Positions 46,340 to 59,400 of a DNA stretch of 64,000 nt are shown in pieces (within the stretch, counting starts at the first letter, position 1; each line of letters begins with the position of its first letter). Under the pieces are notes generated by a model, which saw nothing but the letters and a program-made list of their open reading frames with translations, was not told the DNA's origin and ran no database searches. The position numbers and the translations under genes were made by a program. The DNA comes from Daucus carota subsp. sativus (lineage: Eukaryota; Streptophyta; Magnoliopsida; Apiales; Apiaceae), in NCBI RefSeq assembly GCF_001625215.2, contig NC_030386.2:36087296-36151295 (forward strand), given 5' to 3'.

Positions 46340-47681
46340 ATATAATTCTCATAAAAAAGATATAATAAATTAATAATATTTTATTTGTACTTAGGCTCGT
46401 TATTTATTGACAATTTGACACGTATTTTATGAGTTGTCACCAACTTAATATCCAAAACTAACAACCAACATCCATGACAAACGGCCTTAGTACGAAGGAA
46501 ACGTAAATCTTTTTGGGCCCGTAAATCCTTTGGGCTAATGTCAAGTGTTTCTGTTGCTTATTTTAGGGCTTTCAACATGCAAGATGGATTCTCTGACCCT
46601 TTCCTCTGGCCCGTATGGCCTTATACTTTTCTTTGTCTCTTTTTTTTTTTATGCAAAACATGAATGACTACGGGAGGTCAAGCACCTATCTCTTTATTTT
46701 CTTACAGACATCCGGTAGATATTCACATTTAGATATTTCATTCTTCTGCCTATTTTCAGCGGTTTATACTTTTAATTTTAAATTTATTTAAACTTGACAT
46801 TTATATAATTATAAGTTTCTCAGAAAATAAATTAATAATAAATTTAATGTGCCAGACACTCCTCTAAATTATCTAAAATACCAGCATAAATAATAAATAA
46901 GTGTACATCAAGATGGATTGCAGATTAAGAATAAGTGGATCAACGCCTTCGAGGTCCGAACGGGGTAGATTAATAATGCACCCACGTTGTTCAATACAAT
47001 CAAACACCATTCACTTTCGAAACCAAATCAAATTCTCCATTAGTTTGAATTTATGTAAACTTATACTAAAAAGATTTTGTACCAAAATTTTGGTAGCAAA
47101 ATCAACCACAAACCCCTCAAACCTACTTAATATCTCAAGTTATTAACCCCTCTAAATAGCCACGTTTTTAAACATGCCCTCAGCTTTGTCGGTGTTTTGG
47201 ACAGAAAATTTAATAAGTCTCTCTATTTTGAAATATCATTTGACATTTTTGTCATGTAATTATAAGTTTATTAGATGTATGATTAAAATTATTGTTTTAA
47301 AAAATTGAATAACAATATATAATTAATATTCTAATTCAGAAAAATTAAAAAAAATAATAATTTTAACAATTTGATCAAAATATATGAAAAATATGAGAAA
47401 AAATCAAATAAACCTAACCCAGGGAGTACTCGATTATGTGATCGCACCCCCATATACAAAAACCGCAGGGCAAGTATACAATTCTTCAAGGTTAAATCCT
47501 CTAGCACTAAATCTCAAAATAAAAAGATCACACGACTCTGTCAATAAGATTGAATATTTGAATAATCGAATATGAGTATACCTACATTATACAACCAGCT
47601 AGCTAGATGCGATTAATTTTTAAAAAATTAATAAATTTTGTATACAAGGAAATTCCTATCCTCCATCCACCATCAAATCAT
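46340..47681. other. Intergenic region, no feature recognised
   Basis: AT-rich DNA with only short frames lacking conserved features. I see no repeat ends, exons or RNA genes. Confidence 0.4.
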
Positions 47682-47939
47682 CTAACAAGGAACAATAGTC
47701 TCGAAACAATGAAGTCCATCCAGTTCCGGCGCAAACCTCGTACTCATGGTCTTGTTCCTCCGCACGGCTTCTTGATTTTCCGGCAGCTTCTTGTTCTCCG
47801 TCAACTTATTATCTGACTGCCCTTTATTTTCCGGCAAGAAAGAACTCCTGGCGTCTTTACTCCAAGAAAACCCAACCCTCTGCCCGAAAGACTCAGCAAA
47901 GAGAGCATCGAGAGAACTAAACATGGACATCATCATCAT
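47682..47939 (-). CDS. ACRE146-like small stress-type protein (85 aa)
   Basis: Single exon. The N-terminus MSMFSSLDALFAESFGQRVG and C-terminus RFAPELDGLHCFETIVPC match the plant family annotated as Avr9/Cf-9 rapidly elicited protein 146-like, which is short and intronless. The middle is a basic, Asn/Glu/Lys-rich variable stretch. Four Met codons in a row open the frame, so the exact start is uncertain by a few residues. A TATATAAA on the minus strand (48013-48020) lies about 75 bp upstream. The molecular function of the family is not known to me; rapid induction on pathogen elicitation is family knowledge. A paralogue lies 4.5 kb away at 52215-52487 on the same strand. Confidence 0.75.
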   Translation of the reverse strand: MMMMSMFSSLDALFAESFGQRVGFSWSKDARSSFLPENKGQSDNKLTENKKLPENQEAVRRNKTMSTRFAPELDGLHCFETIVPC

Positions 47940-49735
47940 GATGTTAATATGATTATGAAAGATGTAGAAGATTGTGTGAAGGCTGTGGAGAATAAAGAAG
48001 AGGCGTTGGGGGTTTATATATGGAAGATTGAATGTAGAAAAAGGAAACGTCTGGAGTTACCTATGCTTTTCTTTGCTTTGGTTGGAAGAAACTTAGGAAG
48101 GTGTGATCTTCGGCGGTGGGTTTTTATTTATTGCTTGTAAAAAGTAAAAACAGAATCCTCCTCGGGTTCGATATTGGTGTTCTTGTCTTTTTGGTTGGAA
48201 GAAACTTAGGAAGATGTTTTTTACTATTCTCTCTCATTTATATGAATAAAATATGAATAGAGAGCAAGTATAAAGAGGAGCATTGAAGTCGAAATCTTTT
48301 TCAATGTCTTAACTAACTAGAAGCCAAATATTATATTATATTTTAAAGAGTGATTTAAGAGCACCGTTGGAGATGCTCTTATGGGATATATTTTCGAACT
48401 TTTATAAGATATAATTTCATAATATTTATTTATAAATTTATTTTTATGAATAAAAGTTTGATATTGAATTTTTTATTAAAAAATATTATAAATTTTATTT
48501 TATTAGAATTTTAAAATGCGTGCAAATGATAAACAAAACTATGGGAGGGAGGAAGGGAGTAGTTGTTATGTAACTTGTGATTTATAACTTTATTTAAACT
48601 GGGAACAATTAAATATAATTGTGGTTATTTTAGTAAAACTGGAATTTTACTGGAATTTCATAATGAGAGATACGAAATAAATTGAGCATTCAAAGTCAAA
48701 CGGGCGGAGGGTGTAGACGGAAACTTGCGTGGCCTCCAGAAGAGAAGAAAAGTGTACAACTGGAAAAGTAGTTAAATCTCTTTTAGCACTCGAAGATGGT
48801 GGTAGGTCCATCTGGAAGTAAGACGCAAGAGCGTGTGCGTGTGGGTTCAATGCGCCATTCATTTTAATCCAAGTTTTAGTGCATTTTTTTCTGAAAAAAA
48901 TAAATAAATGATTCAATAATGAAAAATCAAACAACATTTATATATATAATTGAAATTAAACAAACACGTAATCATATTATTGTTGATTTCTTCTTTGTTG
49001 GATAGACAACCAAGTGATTTCTTGAAAAAATATATACATACCGCAATACTCCCATTATTATTTTGAACACTAGATAACTTGTGATTTATGAATAATTTTA
49101 TAAAAAATTTAAGTTACTGAAAAAATATCTCAAACTAATTTATATCTTTAAATCTATTTCTGACTTATTTCAAATTTTAAATCAGTTTCTGATTTTTTAC
49201 ATGAAACATATATGTTCTAGTTTAAAATCAGAAAGATGTTAAATCCTCACTTAAAACACTAGACAAACCTGTGTTTGAATTTGGTGCAAGCTTTGATGAA
49301 TTTATTGAATTTTAAATAATTTTTAAACTAGTTGATGGATTTTTTATTTTTTTTAAGTGAATACAACGGTCAACCTCTGGCAAAACTAAATTTTAAGTTG
49401 TAGAGTACTGATCTATAAGGCACGTATAGCTGAATATTAGCTGGAATTGCTTCACTAATGAATAAATAAATAAACCAAAGCCTCCACGAAAGACTGCATC
49501 AATAAATTAGCTTTACAAAAAGAGAGACCGGCTGAATACAGAGCACAGTGAGTGGGTTATTACGCGGAAACACTAACAGGACACAGCATTGACCGAGTAT
49601 ATAATAAAGCAACTCTGTTTGACGACCCATGGTCTTCACTTCATTGTGTTGACATGGTCTTCGCTTATCCGATGCTACTTCAAGAAGGTCTGACCTCTAC
49701 AAATTTGCTGCACAGTACTCATTTTAGCATATATA
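47940..49735. other. Upstream flank of the first ACRE146-like gene
   Basis: Promoter region, then AT-rich DNA. At about 48225-48378 lies the right part of a MITE ending GAGCATCT (read inward), before TTA; it matches the element cut by the window end at 63635. Nothing else supported. Confidence 0.45.
48225..48378. mobile_element. GAGCATCT-type MITE fragment (PIF/Harbinger-like)
   Basis: The right end GAGATGCTC followed by TTA, and the preceding 150 bases (AGAGAGCAAGTATAAAGAGGAG, TTAACTAACTAGAAG, ATTTAAGAGCACC), align with 63880-64000. A TTA target and GAGCATCTC end suggest PIF/Harbinger. The left end was not found. Confidence 0.5.
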
Positions 49736-49899
49736 CAGAGACGGATCTAGCACACAAATGTAAGAGGGGCACGAAACAAATTTTCAGGAAAATACTTATA
49801 TATTTTTAAATTTTTTGAGGGATTTTTTTATAATTTTGCAAAATTTAAGAGGGACACGTGTCCCCCGTGCCTCTTTCTAGATCCGCCCCTTCATATAAA
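49728..49899. mobile_element. Small hAT-like MITE
   Basis: Element 49736-49891 (156 bp) with ends CAGAGACGGATCTAG and AAGGGGCGGATCTAG (right end read inward) and flanks CATATATA/CATATAAA, a 7-of-8 match for an 8-bp target duplication. Confidence 0.7.
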
Positions 49900-50696
49900 C
49901 GTTAAAAAAGACACCAATACTAAATTATCTATGCTAACAATTTGTAGAGATTAAATCATATCTTTATTATATTATTTATGTAATAATAATAATCGAATGG
50001 TCCTATGGTGTTGGAAGGAATGGCGTACAAAACTGTAACAAAACAACTGGTCTAGATTCAAAGAATATCTCAATACCTACTCTTGTCATTACTATGCATG
50101 CACACTAATGAATTATATAAATAGCAAGACAAGAGGTAAGAGCATAATCGAAGCTAAAATAGTTGATTAAAATAAATTATTGATATGTAAAATTTCTTAA
50201 CATGTTCAGGTGATCGCCGTCTAATAATTAGTTATATCTTACAAAATTTTATGTTATATATTACGAAATTGCTTTGAAGAAAATTTTTATTCACACTTTT
50301 TTTTTGTGTGTCTTGGCACACAGACTGTTAAATATAAATTTGAGTTTGATGGATGGAGTTTCGATTAAAGATTGTATTAAATCGTACTTACTTTATGTGT
50401 TTAAAACATGCACTTATGTTTTCACCTAAAGTAGACCCTTAATTTAACAACGTTTTTAGAATGAAAATTACATGCTAGAATATGTGATTCGTTTTTCAGA
50501 AATTGTTCATTTATATTTCTGGTTTGCGGTCTGAGATTGGGCTCTAAAACTTGAATTTTGGTGGTCAATTCTTCACCCTCCAACCTTCATTGACTTATTA
50601 CAAATACTACACATGTGAAGGTTAATTATGGTGCTCAACCTAAGATTAATTACGGTGCTACGGTGTTCAACTAAAATAGATTGGATTGCTTGAAAT
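49900..50696. other. Intergenic region, no feature recognised
   Basis: AT-rich DNA without recognisable exons or element ends. Confidence 0.4.
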
Positions 50697-51617
50697 ACTA
50701 TTGTAGAGTAAAGTTTTTTGGAGTTCTTTTTTTTTTTTTTAGTATTGGAGACCACTATTTAATCCGTCCAACATCCTTTAATCTAACGATTTACAATCAA
50801 AAAAGAAAAAGATATTTTAATAAACATTTAATTACATAGAAAAAACTTGTACGCAGGTGATATACATCATGATTTCATGCTAAACAGTTGGTATAAACAA
50901 TATCACGAGGAATGAGCATCCACCAGTTTTTTTATCAAAACAATGTTACCTCTTTCTTTGAAATGCTGTATCATCTCTTTGTTCTGTAATTTTTTTGTTG
51001 AGTTAAAATTTTTATCCTTCCACCTTCCCATTTGCCTGAGTTAGCAGCACCGTTAATCTATCATTCCTCTTTTCAGATTGTCATAATTTAAATTTATTGT
51101 CTACTATAAAAATTGGTTGTCTATTTGTCCTGCACTTTTTATTTTGTCTTTTAATTTAAATTCATATTGTCTCCCATCATAGTATTATTTACCACTCTAG
51201 CATCTATTTGTCCTGCACTTTTTATTTTGTCTCTTAATTTAAATTCATATTGTCTCCCATCATAATATTATTTACCACTCTAGCCTCATCCTGCACTATT
51301 TAAAACTATAAAGATGTTCCACAATCGTTTTCATATTATCTACTTTATTATTTTTAATAGATCTATATTGATCCGTAACTTTCGATTGTGGTGATGGAAG
51401 TACAGGATTTTGGTTATCACAGTGCATGTCTCCAACCGGCTATAATGACTATAAATACATATATTGAATGCATCAATGAGATAATTAATACAAAAATAAA
51501 TTAATAGTATGTTTTTAATAGTGTTCAATAAATAGATATAGAAATCGATGGCAGGAGATGCAGTTTCCAAGTCTCCAATAAGATCGGGTCTCCACAGAAC
51601 CCAACTCTACTACTGTA
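50697..51617. mobile_element. TGGAGACC-type Mutator MITE, copy 3 (long form)
   Basis: Element 50706-51608 (903 bp). The left end GAGTAAAGTTTTTTGGAG and right end read inward (AGAGTTGGGTTCTGTGGAGA) match the family; 9-bp flanks ACTATTGTA and ACTACTGTA differ at one base. The interior is longer than in the other copies and contains an 83-bp tandem duplication (51121-51203 and 51204-51286). Confidence 0.72.
51121..51286. repeat. 83-bp tandem duplication
   Basis: Two nearly identical copies beginning CTATTTGTCCTGCACTTTTT, inside the long Mutator MITE. They differ at only a few positions, so the duplication is young relative to the element. Confidence 0.85.
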
Positions 51618-52214
51618 ATATTTTTTTTAAACATTAAAAAAATTAGATACATGTGTTAAGAAATCTGAAAAATAAAATAATCATTTTACATTTGAAAAGT
51701 TAAATGTATTATATTTATATAACGTGTTGCAACTTTATTTAAATAAATTTGTAACATCCATAAACAAAAAATTACACCACAACTGTCGATTCATATTTTA
51801 CGAAAACAATGTTCGGGGTCGCCTTTTTGCCCGAGTTTTAACTGTGCCCACAAGGAGAAAAAGAAATATTGAAAATTTATATTTTTCTCTTCAAAATTTT
51901 CAAAAAACAGAAATGATTTTCTTTAAACAATATATGGATGATTTTTTCCTTCTCTTTCTCTAAATTTTTCGCATAAAAATTTGTCAAAAATATTATTTTT
52001 TCAGCCATAATATCTTTATACAACATCGCCTCAGTTGTTAAAAATTAAGGCAAACTTTTAGCATATCGAACGGCTACTATTGATCAAGTGAGTGATACAG
52101 CAGAACCGATCATACGCCGAATCCAAAATCTAATCGGATTCTTTGAATAAAAAAACATTAATTTAAAATATACATCTTCCTTCCGTTGTAATCTCTACTA
52201 CAGCTGGCAAAAAA
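51618..52214. other. 3' flank of the second ACRE146-like gene
   Basis: AT-rich DNA with no supported feature beyond the likely 3'UTR. Confidence 0.4.
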
Positions 52215-52487
52215 TCAATAAGGAATTATGGACTCGAAACAGTTGACTCCGTCCAGCTCCGGCGCAAACCTCGCCTTTCTCAGCCGATTTTCTTGATTTC
52301 CCGGCGAAGCCTTTTCTTTCGATACGGAGCTGCTCTTATTACTAGCCCCATGTGTTTCTTCTTTCTTTTCCCTCTCCGATGAAACCGCTCTTTGCTTGGT
52401 GATCAACGGCCACGAAAGCCCCACTTTTTGACCAAAAGACTCGGCCATAAGCGCATCAAAAGAACTGAACATGGACATCATCGACAT
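52215..52487 (-). CDS. ACRE146-like small stress-type protein (90 aa), paralogue
   Basis: Single exon. The N-terminus MSMMSMFSSFDALMAESFGQ and C-terminus RFAPELDGVNCFESIIPY match its neighbour at 47682-47939 and the same plant family. The open frame extends upstream to 52706, but I chose the ATG at 52487. The family homology starts there, and a TATATAAA on the minus strand (52608-52615) lies between the two candidate starts, about 120 bp before the chosen one. The longer reading would place the TATA box inside the coding region. The variable middle is Ser/Lys/Glu-rich and differs from the paralogue. Confidence 0.78.
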   Translation of the reverse strand: MSMMSMFSSFDALMAESFGQKVGLSWPLITKQRAVSSEREKKEETHGASNKSSSVSKEKASPGNQENRLRKARFAPELDGVNCFESIIPY

Positions 52488-52607
52488 GCTTCTTTGATGA
52501 AAAAGATGACTTTTGAGTAATAATGGGTTTGAAGAATTATAAGTAGTTTTTTTTTGTTGCTGAAATGTTTTCAAAGGTGCTGTGAGATTAAAGAGGGAAG
52601 AGGTGGG

Positions 52608-52615
52608 TTTATATA
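52608..52615 (-). promoter_or_regulatory. TATA box deciding the start of the 52215 gene
   Basis: TATATAAA on the minus strand, about 120 bp upstream of ATG 52487. The paralogue has the same octamer about 75 bp upstream of its own ATG, which supports both as core promoters. Confidence 0.65.
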
Positions 52616-53021
52616 GTGGAATGAATGGAAAAACCGGGTTTATTTGAGGAAAGAGCGTTGAAAGTTGGGGAAGGAGATGGTTTCTTCCAAAGTTGAATAA
52701 TTCCATAGTCTTATAACACGCGTCACGTTTTCAAACTTTTGTTTATCTGTTCCTTGCTTCCACGTTTATTATATCGTGTATATATTGCAGACACCTCACC
52801 GTTTGATAATTATTTAAATCGGACGTGGCATCGTCTTGGACCACAATGTAGTTCAGCGTTTCTGGTCTCATGTCCTGTCCAACTCACCGCATATTTGGAT
52901 AAAATAGTAATTTTGGTATCAAAATGTGCAATTTTTTGTTTCTATTTGGTTTGTTAATCTGTTCTGCCCACCTTAGGCACCAAATAAACTTAAATAATCC
53001 GGCTACACAACTCGATAGATA

Positions 53022-54624
53022 TTGCCTGTTAGGGGAGAGCGTGGGCCGGTTCGGCTCGGTTTCGGGATAAAACCGGAACCGCAACCATATATCTCCGGTT
53101 TTTAAAATCGAAAACCGCAACCGCCGGTTCGGATTCGGTTTCGGTTTCGGTTTAAAATATCCCGGTTCGGTTATAAGCGGCTCGGTTTCGGTTACAAAAC
53201 CGACAACTATAAAATTACAAGCGAGACAAAATTATGCGCGTAATCCAGAGATTAAAATAAATACAGTGGTGAATTTGAAGTTTCAACACCAAATAACAAA
53301 AGTACATTCTCTGTTTAAACTTCTACAGATGATAATCAAAATAGTCTTTTACAAAATGACATAAACAAATTATCATACTACATGGCCTGTAGAAAAGTCT
53401 TCCGCAAATCCATTGCCAAAAGAGAGAAGCCAGTAGCCTATGCGACCTAGTTAATAAAGAAAATTGAAAGTGAACCTGGAATAGCACCATACAAGTATCA
53501 GCATACAAAAACAAGTATGAAGTTAAATTTAACAGGATAAAGCAGAGAGAGAAGTGAGAACAATAATGTAGTGACTATTTCACATAACATGCTAATCGAC
53601 CAAAATGATACTGTATTTGGCCACCTGATATTCCATGATTTGATTTAATAAGATTATACTCATATGAAGAACACAAGGTGTAAGGCAACCGAAAAGAATA
53701 AGAGCAAGAATAATACCTACTATCACAATCCTTTCAACCACATACAATAAAATATCAACAATCAGAATAAAAAACCAGCCAAGAAAATTATTAAAACAGA
53801 CTACAGGCTTGTATAAGTACCAAAATGCAGTAGATTTCAGAACAACTTACATGGACAGAGATTTACTGATTTTCATTAATCATCGATGTCCAACTTTTGA
53901 AACATTACTTCAACTTTAAGCTCATCTACAAATTAAAGAATTCATATCAGAAATAAATTATTGGAACTCAAAACAGGGACAGTAAAAAAACAATGAGACA
54001 TAATACAAATATATTACCATCTTCGAGTTTTTCCAGTTTTAAATATTCCTCTGGTTCTCCACTAAGATCAGTCATATTTTCACTAGTTCTTAACCAGTCT
54101 TGGCAGCAAATCAATGATTCAGCAGTTTTTGGTGAAAGTGAACTTGAGTCTCGACGACTTGACCTAATTGTTAGTTTGGGACTTTGGGTCGTGTAGCAGA
54201 GTTTAGTTTTTTTGTGCTGGAAGCCTTGCAGTGGAACATGGAAGTGTTTATTCAAGATTACAAGCCTATTTCGTAGATTACAAGCCCATTTCGTATAAAT
54301 CAGAAGCCCAACTACTAAATGTTTAAATCTGTATGACAGCTTTATATATATATATTTTCAAAAAAAAATTACAAATGTATAGATTATAAAATTATAAAAA
54401 ATTATATTTAATTATTTATTTTAATAACCGGTTCGGTTCGGTTTTTTCCGGTTCGGTTTTGCAATATAACCGGAACCGCACCCATTAAAACGGTTCGGTT
54501 TAATTTTTTCGGTTTCGGTTCCGGTTTCGGTTTTTGACGGTTCGGTTTTAACCGGTTTTTCCCGGTTTCGGGTTCGGTTCGGTTTGGTTTCAAATCGGTT
54601 TTTTTGCTCACCCCTATTGCCTGT
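53022..54624. mobile_element. hAT-type element B with CGGTTCGG-rich ends
   Basis: Element 53030-54616 (1587 bp) with terminal repeats TAGGGGAGAGC and TAGGGGTGAGC (right end read inward) and a perfect 8-bp target duplication TTGCCTGT (53022-53029, 54617-54624). Both ends are dense in CGGTTCGGTTT-type repeats, inverted relative to each other. It retains a piece of hAT transposase inside. Confidence 0.9.
53990..54200 (-). pseudogene. hAT transposase C-terminal fragment
   Basis: The minus-strand reading contains SSLSPKTAESLICCQDWLRT followed by EEYLKLEKLEDG, the usual C-terminal end of plant hAT (RICESLEEPER-like) transposases. The rest of the transposase is missing. It supports the hAT assignment of the surrounding element. 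Confidence 0.65.
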
Positions 54625-56429
54625 GACTGAGGGTAAATCCTATAATTTGTTGCTATATTGAGTGCAGATACTTGAGTTTATCTATTAGGTTAGGCTCTTC
54701 TTTCATTCCATTTACAGCTCTTTAAAGTAATAATGTTGGAACCAACAAAAAAAAATTACTTTATCAAATTTATTACTTTATCAAAAATAAAAATACATTA
54801 TATATATTATATTAGGACCAGAAAAAAATATTACTTTAACAAGAATATTACTTTATCGATTATTCCTTAATCGAGGTTCAACTGTACAATCCTATATGCT
54901 TTAACTATAAAAGATTGTATCAACTCCTTTTCTCTCTCTCTATGTTTTTTCACTTTATGAAATGAATTATAGGTAATTATGATTTAATCCATCATTTCAC
55001 TTGTAGGAAATTAGTAAGACCCCAGAAACAAAGTCGTAGCCTTCGGGTTTCCATTTTTGCGTTTTCGATGACATTATTATCTTTTAAGAACATGCGGTTC
55101 TAGTCAGCAAGCAAATAAAGCATAATTGTAGTCTAGACTTTAAAAGATGGAGGATTCATCCTTCAACTCAAAGAGTTTGCAACAGATTAATGATAAAACA
55201 GTTAAACTCCTTAAGAGTCATGATTCTCATCAAGCATTACAAATCTGCAAACCAAGGGCTATCCAAAGTTCCATCATCGTGGCAACGAGAACACGGATTT
55301 CTTGATCACACCTGAAATGGAAAATCATCTCCACATTAACCACATGATTTACTATGATACTAGTATGTCGATTCATGTTGTGCAGTTTAATATGTTGCTA
55401 ATTAAAACCCATTAAATAACAGTAATTGTTATCCTCCAAATATATATACTCTAAAAAACGTTTTTGGATGCAAGACAATGTACCAAATACATACATATAT
55501 GGATTGGTTAAACACCAATCAGCACAAAGTGAGAGCAAGTAGAGTAATACGGTAAATGGCCAATGTCTCTTACATCGAATAAAATGACGTTATTAGACAT
55601 CCTTAAGTTGTGTCTAAAGCTAGGACATCCCTCTCAACTCGTGCTTACAGTTTCTCAATAAGATAAATGCTAACATATTTCTTGTTTCTGAGTTCCAATG
55701 GTTAATGCAAAAATGTATATTTATTGTCCAATACTAGACGCTTCTGAGCTATTAGCCTTGAGCATATGATTGAATCTATAACTCATACTATGAAAATTTC
55801 TAATACACTTATGACTTGGCAATGTCTATACCCCTTCAGGTAAACTTCCGACACCGACACACACTTCCTAATTCTGCTACTTGCACAGAAAAATTAGTGA
55901 GGGAACGAGCCGGATCTGCAGAATGTACCAAATTTCATTTAGGAAGCTGAATTTCGGGAGAAGAAAACAGATTTGTACACAAAGAAGAGGAAACTTTGAA
56001 AGGACTCTAAATGCTCACACTAATGGTATTCAACTTTTAATAGCTTTATGGCCTGTTGGTGTTTGGGAACTTTGGAATTCTGGCTTTGGATAAAGGACAT
56101 ATTTAGATAACCACAAAAATTTGGATTTAGATATGGCAAAATTCCAAGGCATTTAAATCAAGTAAATTTTTGAGAATTTGTAATGAGAACTCAATTAATG
56201 TCATTTAAAACTAATTTTATGTTCTCCCAACACAATCTTAGGTGTTTCATCATTGAGTAGTGTACATGGAACATATGCGTGTCAACCACTTTAAGAGTGA
56301 ATGTTCACCTGTTTTGGGGATGCAGACATGGATCTGGATTTAGGCCTGCATAAATGATGTAAAGAAGCTAAGCTTACATATGCAAGATCTTACGAAAAGA
56401 ATAGCAGCAAAATATGTTGTAATAAAAAA
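54625..56429. other. Region downstream of the SR-protein gene
   Basis: Likely 3'UTR or terminal non-coding exons of the SR-protein gene followed by intergenic DNA. A possible splice acceptor (TTTCAG|GTGTG on the minus strand, about 55311) could start a further 3' exon. No coding domain was found. Confidence 0.4.
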
Positions 56430-59400
56430 TTATAACCTGGATGATTTGACAGGAGATGCCGATCTAGACTTAGATGATGACCTAGAGACAGACCTTTCCC
56501 GAGATTTGCTGCATACAAATAAATATATAAATATTACATCCTCAGTTCAACTAGTAATAACTAGAATCAATTTATATATGAGAACCAATCTCATACCTCC
56601 TATCCCTTCTTAAGCTTCTACTCCTGCTGCGGCTCCTTCTAGGGCTCCTTGACAGACTGCGCTCAAACTTACTAACCTTCACTCAAAAAAAAAAAAGGCA
56701 AACAAACAAGATTAAAAACTTATACATGGAAAAATTTTGGTTCATGCCAGTTAAGATTTAAGTTAACCAGCTTTGAAGTGGGATAACAATTCATTGTTAA
56801 TTTCATTGACAAAATTTATCATTTGGTATAATCGCTATTCTATTTTTGACTATTTCATCTTCAACAACTTATGTTCTAAGTTTTGATCAATATAATATTT
56901 AATATTTTGACCTGTAAAATGTAATTGCTACAATTAATGTTACGTACTCACAAATTCACAGTTACAATTATTGCTATGTACTCACAATTACATTAACATT
57001 ATCGAAAACAGTTGCTCTGCATTGGTGTGTGTGTGAGAGTGAGAGCATGCTTGTACTGTTCTCGATATTCTTCCTGGACTAAGAAAATGTGCAAAAAAAG
57101 TGTTTCTATAGACAGAACACTAGTAAGATATATGTTCACACCGGTAAAAAACCCGGAATGAGGCTTACCCGAATATAAGTTTTTGTCCATGGGTTTTTGA
57201 ATTCGGTATCATCAAGCTTCTTGATCTGAAATTAATCAATTATACATAAAAACCAGTATAGAAGGCTATGTTGAAGCAAAAAACTTATATCATATACTTG
57301 CAGAGATATATAATAGGACTCGGCAACTTACAGCATATTTCATGTCATCATAATTAGTATAATCAACCAGACCATAGGCACCTAAATAAGATAAGAAAAA
57401 TATGGTTGTGAAAAGCTAAAAAATGACGATGTTAAAGTCAGATATTAAATATTGTTGAAAGATCTGAGATTGATGATGTAGACTTATGGTAATATCTGAA
57501 ACCCTGGACCTATGGGAATTGCAGGTAAGGGAAATCACACATGTCATATAGCGATTCATGAGTTCAATATTAAATAGGAATTAAGGAATATATTACTCCA
57601 ATATATAAAGCCAAACATCCGCTAGTGCTAATATGGGCCTATATAAACAACCAGCACATAAAAACTAAAAACCAGAAGGATAATATTTGTTCAAAATTTC
57701 TTGACAAGCTGAAATGCACAAGTTCAACTAAAGAGCATATCAAAGAGCCTTTAAACACTTATTCAAAATTTTGGAGGACCAATATCATACTCACTTGAAC
57801 TTGCAAAAAAGTTTATTAGTTCAAATATTTACAGTCAAATTGACCAAACTTCGATAATAAATTCAGCCATTAACCATTTAGGTTTTCACAAATTTAATAT
57901 ATCCTTAGTATAGTAGTAGTACAATAAGCATAGTTACTTTTATATAAATATTTTTTATTCTTTTAAATAATTTGATATATATTCACTACAATAAGGAAAT
58001 ATAAAATTGAAGTAAATTTAATCCCACGTGAGCATATACTTTTTTCGTAACTACTCCCCAAAGGGCATTGGTTTTTTCGTAACTAGAATATATAGTTACA
58101 CATCTTCTGCCTAATCTCCGATGTTAAGACAACATTTCATTACGAACAAGAGCTTATATATATTACTATAAATGTCATTAAAGGGGTAAGAACCAATGGT
58201 TTGTAACTGAATAGACTAAAATTGAATTAAAAACAAACATCAGGCAAGTAAATCCCCATCTAAAAGAACATATTATTGATTACTGACCAACATGTGCTTA
58301 AACTAATTCCAGTAGCTAGTAACTACCGGTTTTAAATTCCCAAAGATTTACATAATTCACGATTTAGAGAAATGTAACACATTACTATTGTCATGCACAA
58401 GGGCAGCAGAAAAAGTTAAAAGTGCTGAATGTTAGTACAACCTATACTTGGTATGGGAGCATTGCCCTTTATATTATAAACATCCACAAAAACAAAAAGA
58501 TTAAAATTTAGTGCCCATATAACAATATGTTGGAAACTCGAGTTAAAACAAGTCATACCGTCTCTGTCACGAAATACTTCAGCAAAGGACACATCACCAG
58601 CTTTCCGCATCTGATCCTGAAATGAATTTTCTACTGAAGTAACTGAGCAAGTGCTGACAGAAATTTATCAGTACTGAGTACTGACTATTTTTTTAACCTC
58701 TTACCTTCAAATCTTGCCATGAAGCTGATGATGGAAGACCACGAACAATAACTGCAACACATAGACCAGATTGTATTCATATTGTAGAGGGGTAGGGTTG
58801 TGTTAATTAAAACATCGACTACATCAATATACAGAGTAGTATAAAAAGAACACTAGCTAGACACAGTTCGATAGTTTATTGGACAATTGGTTCTACCACG
58901 AAACTCAGAGTGGCGTGAAATGGTGGGACGTCCCCTACCACTCCCAAAACTACCACCACCATAACCACCACGACGATCACTTGAAGATGACCTTCTACCA
59001 CCATGAGCAAGTTCAACCTACATCATGACCTCTGATCATTAAGAAACTACGAGGCATGGTGTGCTAATGGAAAGTATTTGAAAACCATATACAGAAATTA
59101 CCCTCAATCTACAACCGTCAAAATTATAGCCATCTCGACCCCTAATTGCATCATCAGCATCCCGGGGATCTTCAAACTACAAAAGTTTATATTGGGGTTA
59201 CAAAAAAGATAAACAATCTTCAAAAGAACAAATTAGATGCACTTCTTATTATATTTATTTAATAGTCAGATTATAGAAGAATACCTCCACAAAACAAAAG
59301 CAGGGAGGACGAGATGGAATCTTCAATTCAATATCCACAATACGGCCGTACTGCAAGAGCACAGATGAAGCAATCAAGACTAGATGTATACTAAACATAA

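Noticed and set aside
52488..52706. Longer N-terminus for the second ACRE146-like protein
   Set aside because: Family similarity starts at ATG 52487 and a TATA box lies between the two starts, so the upstream frame is promoter and 5'UTR.
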